Made by a program: the position numbers and the translations under genes. Under the pieces are notes generated by a model, which was given only the letters and a program-made list of their open reading frames with translations, made no database searches and was not told where the DNA came from. This document shows, piece after piece, positions 44,371 through 54,642 of a stretch of 64,000 nt of DNA; position 1 is the first letter of the stretch, and every line of letters starts with the position of its first letter. Source of the stretch: Phytopseudomonas punonensis (GTDB lineage Bacteria; Pseudomonadota; Gammaproteobacteria; Pseudomonadales; Pseudomonadaceae); the NCBI RefSeq assembly GCF_900142655.1, contig NZ_FRBQ01000001.1, positions 312,115-376,114 on the forward strand, written 5' to 3'.

Positions 44371-46476
44371 TCAGACACCCGAAGCTTTGGCAGCGGCAAC
44401 GTCCTTGATGGACAGCTTGATACGGCCGCGGTTGTCGACGTCCAGTACCAGCACTTCGACTTCCTCGCCTTCTTTCAAGATGTCGGTGACTTTCTCTACG
44501 CGCGCATCGCTGAGCATGGAGATGTGCACCAGACCGTCTTTGCCCGGCAGGATGTTGACGAATGCGCCGAAGTCGACGATGCGCTCAACCTTACCGACGT
44601 AGATCTTGCCGATCTCGGCTTCCGCGGTGATACCCAGAACGCGCTGACGCGCCGCTTCTGCAGCATCCTTGGTTTCGCCGAATATCTTGATCGAGCCGTC
44701 GTCTTCGATATCGATCGACGCTTTGGTCTCTTCACAGATAGCGCGAATGGTGGCTCCGCCTTTACCGATGACGTCGCGAATCTTGTCCTGATCGATCTTC
44801 ATGGCGATCATGGTCGGAGCATTTTCCGACAGTTCGCTACGCGATTGAGCGATGACCTGATTCATCTGGCCGAGGATATTCAGGCGCGCTTCGAGGGCTT
44901 GGCCCAGAGCGATTTCCATGATTTCTTCGGTGATGCCCTGGATCTTGATGTCCATCTGCAGCGCAGTGACGCCATTGGCAGTACCAGCTACTTTGAAGTC
45001 CATGTCGCCCAGATGATCTTCGTCGCCGAGGATGTCGGTCAGAACGGCGAACTTCTCGCCTTCTTTAACCAGCCCCATGGCGATACCGGCAACCGGTGCC
45101 TTCATCGGTACACCAGCGTCCATCAGGGCCAGGGAAGCGCCGCAAACGGAAGCCATCGAAGACGAACCGTTGGACTCGGTGATTTCCGATACCACACGGA
45201 TGGTGTACGGGAACACGTCAGCGGCCGGCAACATCGCCTGAACCGAACGACGCGCCAGACGGCCGTGACCGATTTCGCGACGGCCAGTGGCGCCCATGCG
45301 ACCACACTCGCCGACCGAGTAAGGCGGGAAGTTGTAGTGCAGCATGAAGGGGTCTTTGCGCTCGCCTTCAAGGGTGTCGAGCAGCTGTGCGTCACGAGCG
45401 GTACCGAGGGTGGCAACAACCAGCGCCTGGGTTTCGCCACGGGTGAACAGCGCCGAACCGTGGGTCTTGTCCAGAACACCGACTTCGATGTTCAGGCCAC
45501 GTACGGTACGGGTGTCACGGCCATCGATACGCGGTTTGCCGTTGACGATGTTCTCGCGCACGGTGCGGTATTCGATTTCGCCGAAGGCTTCTTTGACTTC
45601 ACCAGCGGAAGGCTGACCTTCTTCACCGGAGAACTTGGCAACCACCTGATCTTTCAGCTCGCCAAGGCGCGCGTAACGATCCTGCTTGATGGTGATGGTG
45701 TAAGCCTGGGAGATCGCGTCGCCGAACTCGCTACGGATAGCCGACAGCAGAGCGGTATTTTCCGCTTTTGGCTGCCAGTCCCACGTCGGTTTGGCAGCTT
45801 CGGCTGCCAGCTCGGTAACAGCCTGGATAACGGCCTGGAATTCGTCATGAGCGAACAGTACGGCGCCCAGCATCTGGTCTTCGGTCAGCTCTTTGGCTTC
45901 CGATTCGACCATCAGTACGGCGTCTTTGGTACCGGCCACGACCATGTCCAGGCTGGAAGCTTTGAGCTGTTCGTAAGTCGGGTTCAGCAGGTAGCCGGTT
46001 TCCGGGTGGAAGGCTACGCGGGCGGCGCCGATCGGGCCGTTGAACGGGATGCCGGAGATAGCCAGAGCAGCCGAGGTACCGATCATCGCAGCGATGTCCG
46101 GATCAGTCTTCTTGCTGGTGGAAACCACGGTGCAGATGACCTGCACTTCGTTCTGGAAACCTTCCGGGAACAGCGGGCGGATCGGGCGATCGATCAGACG
46201 CGAGGTCAGGGTTTCTTTCTCGCTCGGGCGCGCTTCACGCTTGAAGAAGCCACCTGGGATCTTGCCCGCTGCGTAGGTTTTTTCCTGGTAGTGGACCGAC
46301 AGGGGGAAGAAGCCCTTGCTCGGGTCGGCAGTCTTGGCGCCGGTAACGGCAACCAGCACGCTAACATCATTGTCGACGGTGACCAGCACGGCACCGGAGG
46401 CTTGACGGGCGATACGACCAGTCTCGAGGGTTACGGTCGACTGACCGAATTGAAATTTCTTGATTACCGGGTTCAC
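44371..46476 (-). CDS. pnp: Polynucleotide phosphorylase
   Basis: PNPase degrades RNA 3'-5' phosphorolytically and is a core of the degradosome. The 701-residue protein has two RNase PH domains (about 10-145 and 310-540) with [17 protein letters not shown] and the catalytic region [29 protein letters not shown]. These are followed by a KH domain ([27 protein letters not shown], about 552-615) and an S1 domain ([29 protein letters not shown], about 620-690). It is downstream of rpsO across a structured spacer. Confidence 0.98.
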   Translation of the reverse strand: MNPVIKKFQFGQSTVTLETGRIARQASGAVLVTVDNDVSVLVAVTGAKTADPSKGFFPLSVHYQEKTYAAGKIPGGFFKREARPSEKETLTSRLIDRPIRPLFPEGFQNEVQVICTVVSTSKKTDPDIAAMIGTSAALAISGIPFNGPIGAARVAFHPETGYLLNPTYEQLKASSLDMVVAGTKDAVLMVESEAKELTEDQMLGAVLFAHDEFQAVIQAVTELAAEAAKPTWDWQPKAENTALLSAIRSEFGDAISQAYTITIKQDRYARLGELKDQVVAKFSGEEGQPSAGEVKEAFGEIEYRTVRENIVNGKPRIDGRDTRTVRGLNIEVGVLDKTHGSALFTRGETQALVVATLGTARDAQLLDTLEGERKDPFMLHYNFPPYSVGECGRMGATGRREIGHGRLARRSVQAMLPAADVFPYTIRVVSEITESNGSSSMASVCGASLALMDAGVPMKAPVAGIAMGLVKEGEKFAVLTDILGDEDHLGDMDFKVAGTANGVTALQMDIKIQGITEEIMEIALGQALEARLNILGQMNQVIAQSRSELSENAPTMIAMKIDQDKIRDVIGKGGATIRAICEETKASIDIEDDGSIKIFGETKDAAEAARQRVLGITAEAEIGKIYVGKVERIVDFGAFVNILPGKDGLVHISMLSDARVEKVTDILKEGEEVEVLVLDVDNRGRIKLSIKDVAAAKASGV

Positions 46477-46600
46477 GGTGTTTTCCTTCTCTCTGTTGCC
46501 TTAGGGGAAACGGTTTCTTGCGAATTCGTGGGCAGTGGCTTCGGGAGTCGGCCCGGCGCTGTCCAAGCGGGTGAAGCGTTAAAACGGGTGAAGCATAAAC

Positions 46601-46641
46601 GCAAAAGCTGGAAGCAGGGCGAGCCCACTTCCAGCTTTTGC
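46601..46641 (-). terminator. rpsO-pnp intergenic stem-loop
   Basis: GCAAAAGCTGGAAG (46601-46614) pairs perfectly with CTTCCAGCTTTTGC (46628-46641); a GGGC/GCCC pair sits inside the loop. On the minus strand it lies 24 nt beyond the rpsO stop, with a U-rich lower stem. In E. coli this gap has a terminator and an RNase III site that controls pnp; the same role is likely here. Confidence 0.7.
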
Positions 46642-46664
46642 AGTCAACGGCGCATAAGCATTGC

Positions 46665-46934
46665 TTAGCGACGCAGACCCAGGCGACCGATCAGGGCGCT
46701 GTAACGGCTGGTGTCTTTACCCTTCAGGTAGTCCAGCAGCTTACGACGCTGGTTAACCATACGGATCAGGCCACGACGCGAGTGGTGGTCTTTGCCGTTG
46801 GCCTTGAAGTGGCCTTGCAGCTTGTTGATGTTAGCGGACAGCAGAGCAACCTGAACTTCCGGGCTACCGGTGTCGCCTTCGGCTTGCTTATAGTCGTTAA
46901 CGATCTGAGCTTTTTCTTCAACGCTGAGTGCCAT
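46665..46934 (-). CDS. rpsO: 30S ribosomal protein S15
   Basis: S15 is a primary 16S rRNA-binding protein of the 30S platform. The 89-residue product has the usual length and signatures: [24 protein letters not shown] (about 22-45) and [23 protein letters not shown] (about 48-70), ending [18 protein letters not shown] precedes the ATG. Two hairpins occur in the upstream leader. It is followed by a strong stem-loop and pnp. Confidence 0.99.
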   Translation of the reverse strand: MALSVEEKAQIVNDYKQAEGDTGSPEVQVALLSANINKLQGHFKANGKDHHSRRGLIRMVNQRRKLLDYLKGKDTSRYSALIGRLGLRR

Positions 46935-46953
46935 GTGGGCATCCTCTCATCTG

Positions 46954-47000
46954 GAGATTGTCGCGTGCGACAGTCTCAATAGGCCGGGAATCGCTTCCCG
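46954..47000 (-). promoter_or_regulatory. Structured rpsO leader
   Basis: Two hairpins lie 20-66 nt upstream of rpsO: an 11-bp stem with one G-U type mismatch (46954-46964 with 46967-46977) and a perfect 6-bp CGGGAA/TTCCCG stem (46985-47000). S15 represses its own translation through leader structures in several bacteria, so these are candidate S15-binding elements. No pseudoknot was worked out. Confidence 0.35.
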
Positions 47001-47074
47001 TGTTTTAAAAGGAGGTATGACCGTGCCTATTGACAGCCACCCTCGATACGAGCCGCCGGAGCGACTCGCCACGG

Positions 47075-47992
47075 TCATGCAGACCGAATAAGGCGACGCG
47101 GCGCAATGCGCCCGTCTTCGCTCACTTCACCGATACCGATGAAGCGACCGTTGTGATCTTGTACTCGCACCATGCCAAACTTCGGCGCATCCGCAGCGCG
47201 GACGGGCTGCCCTTGCAACCAATAGAACGAGCTGTGCTCCGAAAAGCTCAGCAGCGGCCAGTGTTCAAGCCCGCTATCTACCGGATGCAGGAAGCGATCT
47301 ACCGCTTCGTTGCCGCCATCGGCGTGCACTTGCTCCAGCTCTTCCAGGGTAACGGTCTGCAGCAAGCCGAACGGTCCGGCCTTGACCCGACGCAGTTCGG
47401 CGACATGCGCGCCACAACCCAGAAGGTGACCAATATCCTCGACCAGCGTACGAATATAGGTGCCTTTGCTGCAATCTACCGCGAGGCTCGCCTTGTCGGC
47501 GGCGCAGCTCAGTAGTTCCAGGCGCGCAATAGTAACAGAACGCGCCTCGCGCTCCACTACTTCTCCTGCGCGCGCCAGCTTGTACAGCGGCTGACCGTCG
47601 CGTTTGAGAGCAGAGTACATGGGCGGAATCTGGCTGATGTCGCCACGAAAACGCGACAGCAGCGCTTCGATGTCACCAGCCGCAACGTTGACTTCACACC
47701 GCTCGAGCACTTCGCCCTCGGCATCGGCCGTGGTGGTGGTGACACCAAGCTGCATGACCGTCTCGTAACCTTTGTCAGCATCGAGCAGGTACTGGGAGAA
47801 CTTGGTCGCCTCACCGAAGCACAGCGGCAACACGCCAGTTGCCAAGGGGTCGAGGCTGCCGGTGTGCCCAGCCTTTTCAGCATTGAGCAACCAGCGCACC
47901 TTCTGCAGTGCGGCGTTGGAGCTGAAGCCCTTGGGCTTATCGAGCAGGATGATGCCGTCGACCTTGCGACGAATACGCTTTACCTGAGCCAC
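47075..47992 (-). CDS. truB: tRNA pseudouridine-55 synthase TruB
   Basis: TruB makes pseudouridine 55 in the T loop of tRNAs and acts as a tRNA chaperone. The 305-residue protein has [18 protein letters not shown] and the catalytic motif [19 protein letters not shown] (about 35-53, catalytic Asp48-like). Further segments are [24 protein letters not shown] and [17 protein letters not shown]. The C-terminal PUA domain includes [18 protein letters not shown]. It starts 4 nt after rbfA. Confidence 0.97.
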   Translation of the reverse strand: MAQVKRIRRKVDGIILLDKPKGFSSNAALQKVRWLLNAEKAGHTGSLDPLATGVLPLCFGEATKFSQYLLDADKGYETVMQLGVTTTTADAEGEVLERCEVNVAAGDIEALLSRFRGDISQIPPMYSALKRDGQPLYKLARAGEVVEREARSVTIARLELLSCAADKASLAVDCSKGTYIRTLVEDIGHLLGCGAHVAELRRVKAGPFGLLQTVTLEELEQVHADGGNEAVDRFLHPVDSGLEHWPLLSFSEHSSFYWLQGQPVRAADAPKFGMVRVQDHNGRFIGIGEVSEDGRIAPRRLIRSA

Positions 47993-47996
47993 GTAC

Positions 47997-48404
47997 TTAC
48001 TCCTTGGCCTCGGTATCGCTCTCGCCGTGCTTGCTGTCCTCGGTTACCGCACGCTCGATGAGCGCCGACAGCTGAGCACCGCGAATCACGCTCTCATCGT
48101 AGTGAAAACGTAGGTTCGGCACGCTGCGCAGCTTCATCGCCTTGCCCAGCTGCATACGCAGAAAACCACTGGCATCGTTGAGCACCTTGAGGCTTTGCAC
48201 GATAGGATCAACGCCCTCTTCCGGCTCGGCCCCCATGATGGTGACGAACACTTTGGCGTGGCTGGCGTCACGACTGACATCGACCGCCGTAACGGTCACC
48301 AGCCCACCCAGGCGCGGGTCTTTGACTTCGGTGCGAATCAGCTGAGCCAACTCGCGTTGAATCTGGTCGCCGATGCGCTGGGCACGGCTATAGTCTTTGG
48401 CCAT
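47997..48404 (-). CDS. rbfA: Ribosome-binding factor A
   Basis: RbfA is a KH-fold factor needed for 30S maturation and 16S 5'-end processing, important in the cold. The 135-residue product has the family start [27 protein letters not shown] and [30 protein letters not shown] is the C-terminal core motif. The acidic tail is disordered. It sits in the conserved nusA-infB-rbfA-truB order, separated from infB by a strong hairpin. Confidence 0.97.
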   Translation of the reverse strand: MAKDYSRAQRIGDQIQRELAQLIRTEVKDPRLGGLVTVTAVDVSRDASHAKVFVTIMGAEPEEGVDPIVQSLKVLNDASGFLRMQLGKAMKLRSVPNLRFHYDESVIRGAQLSALIERAVTEDSKHGESDTEAKE

Positions 48405-48461
48405 CTTTGCTACCTTCCACTCGTCTCGATGCCAGCAAAAGCACCGGACTCAAAAGCGGCA

Positions 48462-48495
48462 AACGCCCGGCCGCGCAAAAGCGGGGCCGGGCGTT
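48462..48495 (-). terminator. Hairpin between infB and rbfA
   Basis: AACGCCCGGCC (48462-48472) pairs perfectly over 11 bp with GGCCGGGCGTT (48485-48495), and the loop can add a CGC/GCG pair. On the minus strand no U tract follows directly, so full termination is doubtful. A partial terminator or an mRNA processing stem within the operon is more likely. Confidence 0.5.
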
Positions 48496-48513
48496 GCGTG
48501 TTGCGACTCGCGA

Positions 48514-51000
48514 TTACAGGCTGCGAGCCACCTGGACTTTCTCGAACACTTCGATCTTGTCGCCGACCTTGACGTCGTTGTAGCTCTTCACCGCGATACC
48601 GCACTCCATGCCATTACGCACTTCGGCCATATCGTCCTTGAAGCGACGCAAAGACTCCAGCTCGCCTTCGAAGATCACCACGTCGTCGCGCAGTACGCGG
48701 ATCGGACGGTTACGGTAAACAGTACCCTCGACCACCATACAACCGGCGACCGCGCCAAACTTCGGCGAACGGAACACGTCGCGGACTTCGGCGATACCAA
48801 GGATGTTCTCGCGAACATCGCTGCCGAGCATACCGGTGAGCGCCTTCTTGACGTCCTCGATGATGTCGTAGATGACGTTGTAGTAGCGCATGTCCAGGCC
48901 TTCGGCCTCGACGATCTTGCGCGCACCAGCATCGGCACGAACGTTGAAGCCGAACAGCACAGCATTGGAAGCCAGCGCCAGGTTGGCATCGGACTCGGTG
49001 ATACCACCGACACCGCCACCGACGACGCGCACTTGCACTTCGTCGTTACCCAGGCCACCAAGCGAGCCTTGCAGTGCTTCCAGGGAACCACGGACGTCGG
49101 ATTTGAGGACGATGTTGAGCGTCTTCTTCTCTTCCTGACCCATGTTCTCGAAGATGTTTTCCAGCTTGCCTGCGTGAGCACGCGCCAGCTTCACTTCGCG
49201 GAACTTGCCTTGACGGAACAGCGCAACTTCACGCGCTTTCTTCTCGTCGGCGACGACAGTCATGTCATCACCGGCTTCCGGTGTACCGTCGAGACCGAGG
49301 ATCTCGACCGGGATCGCCGGACCAGCTTCCTTGATTGGCTTGCCGTTCTCGTCGAGCATGGCGCGGATGCGGCCATAGTTCGAACCGACCAGCACCATGT
49401 CGCCCTGACGCAACGTACCGTCCTGAACCAGCACGGTAGCGACCGGACCACGGCCCTTGTCCAGACGGGACTCGACCACCACACCACGGCCTGGGGCCGA
49501 CGGGGTTGCCTTGAGTTCCAGAACTTCGGCCTGCAGCAGAACGGCTTCGAGCAATTCGTCAACACCGGTACCGACCTTGGCCGAAACAGGTACGAACGGC
49601 GTATCACCGCCCCACTCTTCCGACGTCACGCCATGCACCGACAGTTCGCTACGGATGCGATCAAGGTCAGCACCTGGCTTGTCGATCTTGTTCACTGCAA
49701 CAACCAGCGCCACGCCAGCAGCAACAGCGTGCTGAACCGCTTCGATGGTCTGCGGCATCACGCCGTCGTCCGCCGCAACCACCAGGATCACGATGTCGGT
49801 GGCCTTGGCACCACGGGCACGCATAGCGGTAAACGCAGCGTGGCCCGGGGTGTCGAGGAAGGTCACCATGCCGCGTTCGGTTTCCACGTGGTACGCACCG
49901 ATGTGCTGAGTGATACCACCCGCCTCACCGGAAGCAACCTTGGCACGACGAATGTAGTCGAGCAGCGAGGTCTTACCGTGGTCAACGTGGCCCATGACGG
50001 TCACGACCGGCGCACGGGAGAACTCTTCACCTTCGAACTTCAGCGACTCGGCCAGGGAATCTTCCAGGGCAGTGTCACTGACCAGGGTCACCTTGTGGCC
50101 CAGCTCTTCAGCGACCAGCTGGGCAGTTTCCTGATCCAGTACCTGGTTGATGGTGGCTGGAGTGCCCAGCTTGAACATGAACTTGATGATCTCAGCAGCC
50201 TTGACCGACATCTGCTGAGCGAGATCGCCAACAGTGATGGTCTCGCCGATTTTCACTTCGCGCACGATAGGGCCGGTTGGGCTCTGGAAACCGTGGGCGT
50301 TGCGCTTCTTCAGCTTGGCCTTGCCACGACCGCCACGACGGAAGCCATCGCTTTCTTCGTCGGTAGTACGCGGAGCAACACGCGGAGCAGGCGCCTTTTC
50401 CTTGACGGTCGGGCGATGCTGAGTCGTCTTGCGGTCACCACCACGGCGATCAGCGTCATCATTACGGGCTTTGTCTGGGCGACGCGGCTCGTCTTTCTTA
50501 CGATCATCGGCGGCAGGTGCAGCAATAGGAATGCTGACCGGAGCAGGTGCGGCTTCAACCGGAGTAGCTGCAGCAGGCGAAGAAGTCTGGCGCTTGGCCT
50601 CTTCTTCGGCCTTACGCTTGGCTTCCTCTTCAGCCTTCAGACGAGCAGCATCCGCAGCGGCGCGCTGCTCTTCGAGCCCACGCTGCTTCTCGGCTTCAAT
50701 CTCTTCATTGCTGCGCTCGACGAAGGTCTTCTTCTTGCGCACTTCAACGCTGATGGTCTTGCTTCCAGCGACCCGCAGGGTGCTGGTGGTCTTGCGCTGC
50801 AAGGTAATCTTGCGCGGCGCTTCGGCTTTCTTCTCGCCGTGGCTGCTTTTCAGATGAGCAAGCAGGGCCTGCTTCTCATTGTCGGTGACAACTTGCTCGG
50901 CACTGCTGTGCGGCAAACCCGCCTCTCGCATCTGCTGCAGCAGGCGCTCTACCGGTGTGTCGACCACTTGGGCCAGTTCTTTCACCGTGACTTGCGTCAT
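48514..51000 (-). CDS. infB: Translation initiation factor IF-2
   Basis: IF-2 is the GTPase that places fMet-tRNA on the 30S subunit and promotes subunit joining. The 828-residue protein has an IF2 N-terminal subdomain (about 1-50, [26 protein letters not shown]), a long charged Ala/Glu/Lys/Arg linker (about 95-235) and a second N-domain. The G domain begins at about 328 with [18 protein letters not shown] (G1), then [15 protein letters not shown] (G3) and NKIDKP (G4). Domains II, III and the fMet-binding C2 domain follow. It starts 26 nt after nusA. Confidence 0.98.
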   Translation of the reverse strand: MTQVTVKELAQVVDTPVERLLQQMREAGLPHSSAEQVVTDNEKQALLAHLKSSHGEKKAEAPRKITLQRKTTSTLRVAGSKTISVEVRKKKTFVERSNEEIEAEKQRGLEEQRAAADAARLKAEEEAKRKAEEEAKRQTSSPAAATPVEAAPAPVSIPIAAPAADDRKKDEPRRPDKARNDDADRRGGDRKTTQHRPTVKEKAPAPRVAPRTTDEESDGFRRGGRGKAKLKKRNAHGFQSPTGPIVREVKIGETITVGDLAQQMSVKAAEIIKFMFKLGTPATINQVLDQETAQLVAEELGHKVTLVSDTALEDSLAESLKFEGEEFSRAPVVTVMGHVDHGKTSLLDYIRRAKVASGEAGGITQHIGAYHVETERGMVTFLDTPGHAAFTAMRARGAKATDIVILVVAADDGVMPQTIEAVQHAVAAGVALVVAVNKIDKPGADLDRIRSELSVHGVTSEEWGGDTPFVPVSAKVGTGVDELLEAVLLQAEVLELKATPSAPGRGVVVESRLDKGRGPVATVLVQDGTLRQGDMVLVGSNYGRIRAMLDENGKPIKEAGPAIPVEILGLDGTPEAGDDMTVVADEKKAREVALFRQGKFREVKLARAHAGKLENIFENMGQEEKKTLNIVLKSDVRGSLEALQGSLGGLGNDEVQVRVVGGGVGGITESDANLALASNAVLFGFNVRADAGARKIVEAEGLDMRYYNVIYDIIEDVKKALTGMLGSDVRENILGIAEVRDVFRSPKFGAVAGCMVVEGTVYRNRPIRVLRDDVVIFEGELESLRRFKDDMAEVRNGMECGIAVKSYNDVKVGDKIEVFEKVQVARSL

Positions 51001-51026
51001 GCACTTCTCTCCTCAGGCCGTAAAAC

Positions 51027-52508
51027 TTACTCGAACCAATGGGCTCGGGCGGCCATGATCAGCTTGCCGGCACGCTCTTGGTCGATGCCGTCGATGTCGA
51101 GCAGGTCGTCAATCGACTGCTCGGCCAGGTCTTCGCGGGTAACCACACCGCGCACTGCCAGTTCCTGCGCCAGGCCTTTGTCCATACCCTCAACTTCGAG
51201 GAGGTCTTCGGCCGGCTGGGCGTCTGCCAGCTTTTCTTCTGTGGCGATGGCTTTAGTCAGCAAACGATCCTTCGCTCGCGAGCGCAGCTCATTGACGATT
51301 TCTTCGTCGAAACCATCAATGCTGAGCATCTCTTCCATCGGCACGTAAGCGATTTCTTCCAGGCTGGTAAAGCCCTCTTCAACCAGCACCTGCGCCAGCT
51401 CTTCGTCGACTTCCAGCTCGTCGATGAAGCCCTGCAGGATGTCGCCAGTCTCAGCTTGCTGCTTGGCCTGGATGTCCGCTTCGGTCATCACGTTCAGCGT
51501 CCAGCCAGTCAGCTGGCTCGCCAGGCGAACGTTCTGGCCGCCGCGACCGATCGCCTGGGCCAGGTTGTCCTCGCCAACGGCGATGTCCATGGCGTGGGCG
51601 TCTTCGTCAACGATGATCGCCGCGACTTCGGCCGGCGACATGGCGTTGATGACGAACTGGGCCGGGTTGTCGTCCCACAGCACGATGTCCACACGCTCGC
51701 CGACCAGTTCGCCGGAAACCGCCTGAACGCGCGAGCCACGCATACCGATGCAGGCACCCTGCGGGTCGATACGCTTGTCCTTGGAACGCACCGCGATCTT
51801 GGCCCGCGAGCCAGGATCACGAGAAGCTGCCTTGACCTCGATGAGGCCTTCGGCAATTTCCGGCACTTCGATGCGGAACAGCTCGATCAGCATTTCCGGC
51901 GCGGTACGCGACAGGATCAGCTGCGGGCCGCGGTTCTCGGTGCGGATTTCCTTGAGCAGTGCACGCAAGCGCACACCCACACGGAAAGTCTCACGCGGGA
52001 TAATGTCTTCGCGAGCCAGCAACGCTTCAGCGTTGGCACCCAGATCGACGATTACATTGTCACGGGTAACCTTTTTCACGGTGCCGGCGATGATCTCGCC
52101 CAGACGCTCGCGGTAGGCTTCAACGACCTGGGCACGCTCGGCCTCGCGCACTTTCTGCACGATGACCTGCTTGGCGGTCTGCGCGGCGATACGGCCGAAC
52201 TCGATGGACTCGACCTTTTCTTCGAGCACATCACCGACCTTGGCGTTCGCCTCGACAGCACGCGGCATGTCGGTCGTCACCTGGTGAGCCGGGTCATCGA
52301 AGTCTTCTTCTTCGACCACAGTCCAGCAACGGAAAGTCTCATAGCTGCCGGTCTGGCGATTGATCGCCACGCGCAGCTCGACTTCATCTTCAAAACGTTT
52401 CTTGGTCGCCGTGGCCAGAGCCAGTTCGAGCGCCTCGAAAATAACAGCGGCCGGCACACCCTTTTCATTGGATACCGACTCAACAACCAGCAGTACTTCT
52501 TTGCTCAT
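51027..52508 (-). CDS. nusA: Transcription termination/antitermination factor NusA
   Basis: NusA binds RNA polymerase and modulates pausing, termination and antitermination. The 493-residue protein has the RNAP-binding N-domain (about 1-125, [19 protein letters not shown]), S1 (about 135-200), KH1 and KH2 (about 230-345, including [14 protein letters not shown] and [17 protein letters not shown]) and two acidic C-terminal repeats (about 360-490). The ATG at 52508 is the family start. It lies between rimP and infB in one operon. Confidence 0.98.
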   Translation of the reverse strand: MSKEVLLVVESVSNEKGVPAAVIFEALELALATATKKRFEDEVELRVAINRQTGSYETFRCWTVVEEEDFDDPAHQVTTDMPRAVEANAKVGDVLEEKVESIEFGRIAAQTAKQVIVQKVREAERAQVVEAYRERLGEIIAGTVKKVTRDNVIVDLGANAEALLAREDIIPRETFRVGVRLRALLKEIRTENRGPQLILSRTAPEMLIELFRIEVPEIAEGLIEVKAASRDPGSRAKIAVRSKDKRIDPQGACIGMRGSRVQAVSGELVGERVDIVLWDDNPAQFVINAMSPAEVAAIIVDEDAHAMDIAVGEDNLAQAIGRGGQNVRLASQLTGWTLNVMTEADIQAKQQAETGDILQGFIDELEVDEELAQVLVEEGFTSLEEIAYVPMEEMLSIDGFDEEIVNELRSRAKDRLLTKAIATEEKLADAQPAEDLLEVEGMDKGLAQELAVRGVVTREDLAEQSIDDLLDIDGIDQERAGKLIMAARAHWFE

Positions 52509-52574
52509 CGTACGCCTCGCCTTTCGCAATCCATTGGGATCCACGCATTCCGCGAATCCCGCGGGATCCGTGTC

Positions 52575-53033
52575 TCAATCAAACCGGGGGATAATATTGG
52601 CCTTGTCGATCAGATCGATCGGCAAAAGGAACTCGTGGTCATCCACCTGCACCACCACGTCCTCCTCCTCCACACCGCGGAGCAGACCCTGGAAGTTGCG
52701 GCGCCCTTCGAACGGCGAGCGCAACTTGATTTTTACCTGCTCGCCGGCGTGACTGGCGAACTGCGTCAATGTGAACAGCGGCCGATCCATACCCGGCGAC
52801 GACACCTCGAGGGTGTATTCCGCCGCGATGGGGTCCTCAACATCGAGAACACCACTGATCTGGCGGCTGACCTTTTCGCAATCATCGATGAGGATGCCAT
52901 TGGCATGATCAATGTAGATACGCAGCAAGGAATGCCGCCCCTGAGACAGGAACTCGATACCCCAGCACTCGTAACCAAGCGCCTCGACGACCGGGGCCAC
53001 CAAGGCCTGCAACTGTTCTAGCTTGCTCGACAC
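52575..53033 (-). CDS. rimP: Ribosome maturation factor RimP
   Basis: RimP assists early 30S assembly. The 152-residue product has the N-terminal alpha/beta domain ([32 protein letters not shown]) and [37 protein letters not shown] is the family signature, and an SH3-like C-terminal domain follows. The start is GTG at 53033 with GAGGGG 5 nt upstream. The first gene of the operon, it sits behind an unusually complex leader containing a tRNA-like segment and three terminator-like hairpins. Confidence 0.96.
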   Translation of the reverse strand: MSSKLEQLQALVAPVVEALGYECWGIEFLSQGRHSLLRIYIDHANGILIDDCEKVSRQISGVLDVEDPIAAEYTLEVSSPGMDRPLFTLTQFASHAGEQVKIKLRSPFEGRRNFQGLLRGVEEEDVVVQVDDHEFLLPIDLIDKANIIPRFD

Positions 53034-53066
53034 CTGAACCCCTCGCGCATGCTGTGCAAATGAAAA

Positions 53067-53083
53067 ATGGGCGAAACGCCCAT
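53067..53083 (-). terminator. Terminator-like hairpin 3 of the rimP leader
   Basis: ATGGGCG/CGCCCAT forms a perfect 7-bp stem with a 3-nt loop, followed on the transcript by TTTTCATTT. It sits 33 nt before the rimP GTG and has the form of an intrinsic terminator, so it is a candidate attenuator. Confidence 0.7.
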
Positions 53084-53091
53084 CCATAAAA

Positions 53092-53106
53092 CCGTCCGTG
53101 CGACGG
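53092..53106 (-). terminator. Terminator-like hairpin 2 of the rimP leader
   Basis: CCGTC/GACGG gives a 5-bp stem with a 5-nt loop, followed on the minus strand by TTTTATGG. The stem is short, so it would be a weak terminator or pause site by itself. Confidence 0.45.
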
Positions 53107-53127
53107 CAAAACTGTCTTCCAGCTAGC

Positions 53128-53149
53128 AAAAAGCCCCTTGAAAGGGGCT
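53128..53149 (-). terminator. Terminator-like hairpin 1 of the rimP leader
   Basis: AGCCCC/GGGGCT pairs around a 6-nt loop, followed on the transcript by TTTTGC. Outer TAGCAA and TTGCTA segments extend the stem across a small bulge. It follows directly on the tRNA-like segment, where the transcript of a normal tRNA gene would be expected to end. Confidence 0.75.
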
Positions 53150-53164
53150 CTATTGCTAACCGAT

Positions 53165-53237
53165 CACGAGAACTGGAGCTAACCAAAAACACTTCGGGCC
53201 ACAAGCCCGACGAGCTACCGGACTACCCAATCCCGCT
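53165..53237 (-). pseudogene. Initiator-tRNA-like segment (decayed tRNA-fMet) in the rimP leader
   Basis: The minus strand from 53237 reads AGCGGGA, then a D arm with GTAGTCCGGTAGCTC, then a perfect 5-bp anticodon stem TCGGG/CCCGA. Aligned from memory to bacterial initiator tRNA, 36 of the first 46 positions match. The anticodon loop is CTTGTGG instead of CTCATAA, so the CAU anticodon is lost (UGU in its place). The T-arm-like TTGG/CCAG is poor, and no 3' strand pairs with the acceptor or supplies CCA. It starts about 10 nt after the predicted transcription start. It is best read as a degenerated metY-type gene or a structural leader element. Confidence 0.6.
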
Positions 53238-53253
53238 TCAAAACTGGGAGCGG

Positions 53254-53283
53254 ATTATACGGCCTAACCCGCTATCGGGTCAA
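53254..53283 (-). promoter_or_regulatory. Strong sigma-70 promoter of the rimP-nusA-infB operon
   Basis: On the minus strand TTGACC (53278-53283) is followed after 18 nt by a perfect TATAAT (53254-53259). The start would be near 53247, about 215 nt before rimP. The -35 lies just beyond the tRNA-Leu terminator. Confidence 0.85.
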
Positions 53284-53296
53284 CCAACCCCCAGAA

Positions 53297-53329
53297 ACAG
53301 AAAAGCTCGCATTCAGCGAGCTCTTCTGT
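53297..53329 (-). terminator. Terminator of tRNA-Leu (secG transcript)
   Basis: A 14-position stem with one mismatch (53297-53310 with 53316-53329) closes on a 5-nt loop around AGCTCGC/GCGAGCT. The transcript continues TTTTCTGTTTC. It begins 5 nt beyond the tRNA-Leu 3' end. Confidence 0.85.
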
Positions 53330-53334
53330 TCAAT

Positions 53335-53420
53335 TGGTACCGAGAAGGGGACTCGAACCCCTACAGCCTATGGCCACTACCACCTCAAGGTAGCGTGTCT
53401 ACCAATTCCACCACCTCGGC
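53335..53420 (-). tRNA. tRNA-Leu (anticodon GAG)
   Basis: The 86-nt minus-strand sequence begins GCCGAGGTGGTGGAATTGG and ends TCTCGGTACCA, with CCA encoded. The anticodon arm CTACC-TTGAGGT-GGTAG gives anticodon GAG, reading CUC/CUU leucine codons. The long variable arm (GGCC/GGCT-type stem) is the class II form expected for leucine. The T arm GGGGTTCGAGTCCCC is perfect. Acceptor pairs 1:72 and 7:66 are G-U. It lies 10 nt after the secG stop, so it is probably cut from the secG transcript. Confidence 0.97.
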
Positions 53421-53430
53421 AATTTGACGC

Positions 53431-53817
53431 TTACTTCTCTTCGGGCGCCTGAGGTACATCTTGCTCGCTCGAAGCTGGCGCTTGTTGTTGCTCAAGCACC
53501 GGTACATCTTCTGCAGGCTTGTTACCCTGCGGCACTTCCATTACTGCCGGATCTGGCAGACCAGCCTGACCAAGCTTATCAGACTTTTGATTAGCAAAGT
53601 AGCCTAACCCCAAGCTGGTAATGAAAAAAGCGGCAGCCAGTATAGCAGTAAGACGACTCAGAAAGGTAGTGGTTCCTTGACTACCAAAGACGGTATTCGA
53701 AGCACCAGCACCAAACGAAGCACCTGCATCGGCGCCTTTACCCTGCTGCAGCAGAACCAGCACAACCACACCGATCGCACCCAGCAGATGAAGAACTACA
53801 ACGACTGTTTCCAGCAT
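53431..53817 (-). CDS. secG: Preprotein translocase subunit SecG
   Basis: SecG is a small inner-membrane subunit of SecYEG. The 128-residue protein has TM helices at about 2-22 and 52-72. The typical linker [25 protein letters not shown] and [14 protein letters not shown] identify the family. The tail (about 80-128) is rich in Pro, Glu and Gln and looks disordered. The ATG at 53817 is 4 nt from the tpiA stop; longer frames are not family-like. tRNA-Leu follows. Confidence 0.95.
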   Translation of the reverse strand: MLETVVVVLHLLGAIGVVVLVLLQQGKGADAGASFGAGASNTVFGSQGTTTFLSRLTAILAAAFFITSLGLGYFANQKSDKLGQAGLPDPAVMEVPQGNKPAEDVPVLEQQQAPASSEQDVPQAPEEK

Positions 53818-53821
53818 ATTC

Positions 53822-54577
53822 TTAGTTTCCTGCAGCGCGACAAATCGCACCGAACTCATCCGCATTCAGAGAGGCTCCACCCACAAGCCCCCCATCGATA
53901 TCAGGCATACCGAAAAGCTCGGCAGCATTGACGGCCTTGACGCTGCCGCCATAAAGAATTCTCAAAGCACCTGCTACATTTGCATCTTTGACAGCAACGC
54001 GTGCACGGATTGCCGCATGCACATCCTGAGCCTGCCCGGGAGTTGCAGTCAGCCCGGTACCAATGGCCCAGACCGGCTCATACGCCACCACAGCATCAGA
54101 AAGCGCCGCAACACCCAACGCCTCGATCACGCTATCAAGCTGACGCGCAACCACCGCAAGCGTCTCGCCCGCCTCCCGCTGCTCGAGGGTTTCCCCAACG
54201 CACAACACGGGAACCAGCCCTGCGACCTGAGCAGCCACAAACTTGCGCACGACTTGCTCTTCGCTATCACCCAGAATCAGGCGACGCTCGGAATGGCCAA
54301 TCAACACAAGCTTGCAACCAACGTCGCGCAATTGCTCGCCCGACACTTCTCCGGTCAACGCACCCTGCCCCGGCTCGACCGCGCAATCTTGCGCACCTAC
54401 CGAAACAACGCCACCACTCAGCCCTTCAACAACCTGACCGAGATGAACGCTAACAGGGAATACAGCAACATCGACCTCAGCAGGCAGCGCCTGCTGATTC
54501 AGACCACCGATCAGCTCTGCGACACTGGCGCGGGTACCGTGCATTTTCCAGTTACCAGCAACCATTGGGCGGCGCAT
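53822..54577 (-). CDS. tpiA: Triosephosphate isomerase
   Basis: TpiA interconverts dihydroxyacetone phosphate and glyceraldehyde 3-phosphate. The 251-residue TIM barrel has AGNWKMHG with the catalytic Lys (about 11), IGHSERR with the catalytic His (about 95), and [20 protein letters not shown] with the catalytic Glu (about 166) and loop 6. [12 protein letters not shown] is the phosphate-binding loop. It lies between glmM and secG, the pseudomonad arrangement. Confidence 0.98.
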   Translation of the reverse strand: MRRPMVAGNWKMHGTRASVAELIGGLNQQALPAEVDVAVFPVSVHLGQVVEGLSGGVVSVGAQDCAVEPGQGALTGEVSGEQLRDVGCKLVLIGHSERRLILGDSEEQVVRKFVAAQVAGLVPVLCVGETLEQREAGETLAVVARQLDSVIEALGVAALSDAVVAYEPVWAIGTGLTATPGQAQDVHAAIRARVAVKDANVAGALRILYGGSVKAVNAAELFGMPDIDGGLVGGASLNADEFGAICRAAGN

Positions 54578-54642
54578 GCTTTACCTCGTTGGTCAAAGAG
54601 GGCGCAGATGTTACCCAACAGCTGCTGGGCTGGCAAGCCGAA

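Noticed and set aside
48397..51348. A 983-codon plus-strand open frame opposite infB and similar long frames opposite pnp, nusA and carB
   Set aside because: They mirror the codon bias of the real genes and encode no recognisable domains.
53165..53237. A functional tRNA-Thr (anticodon UGU)
   Set aside because: The acceptor stem has no 3' partner, CCA is absent and the T arm is poor, so no mature tRNA can be expected.
53060..53240. A T-box riboswitch upstream of rimP
   Set aside because: No T-box sequence or specifier loop is visible; the tRNA-like part is in cis, and T-boxes are rare in gammaproteobacteria.
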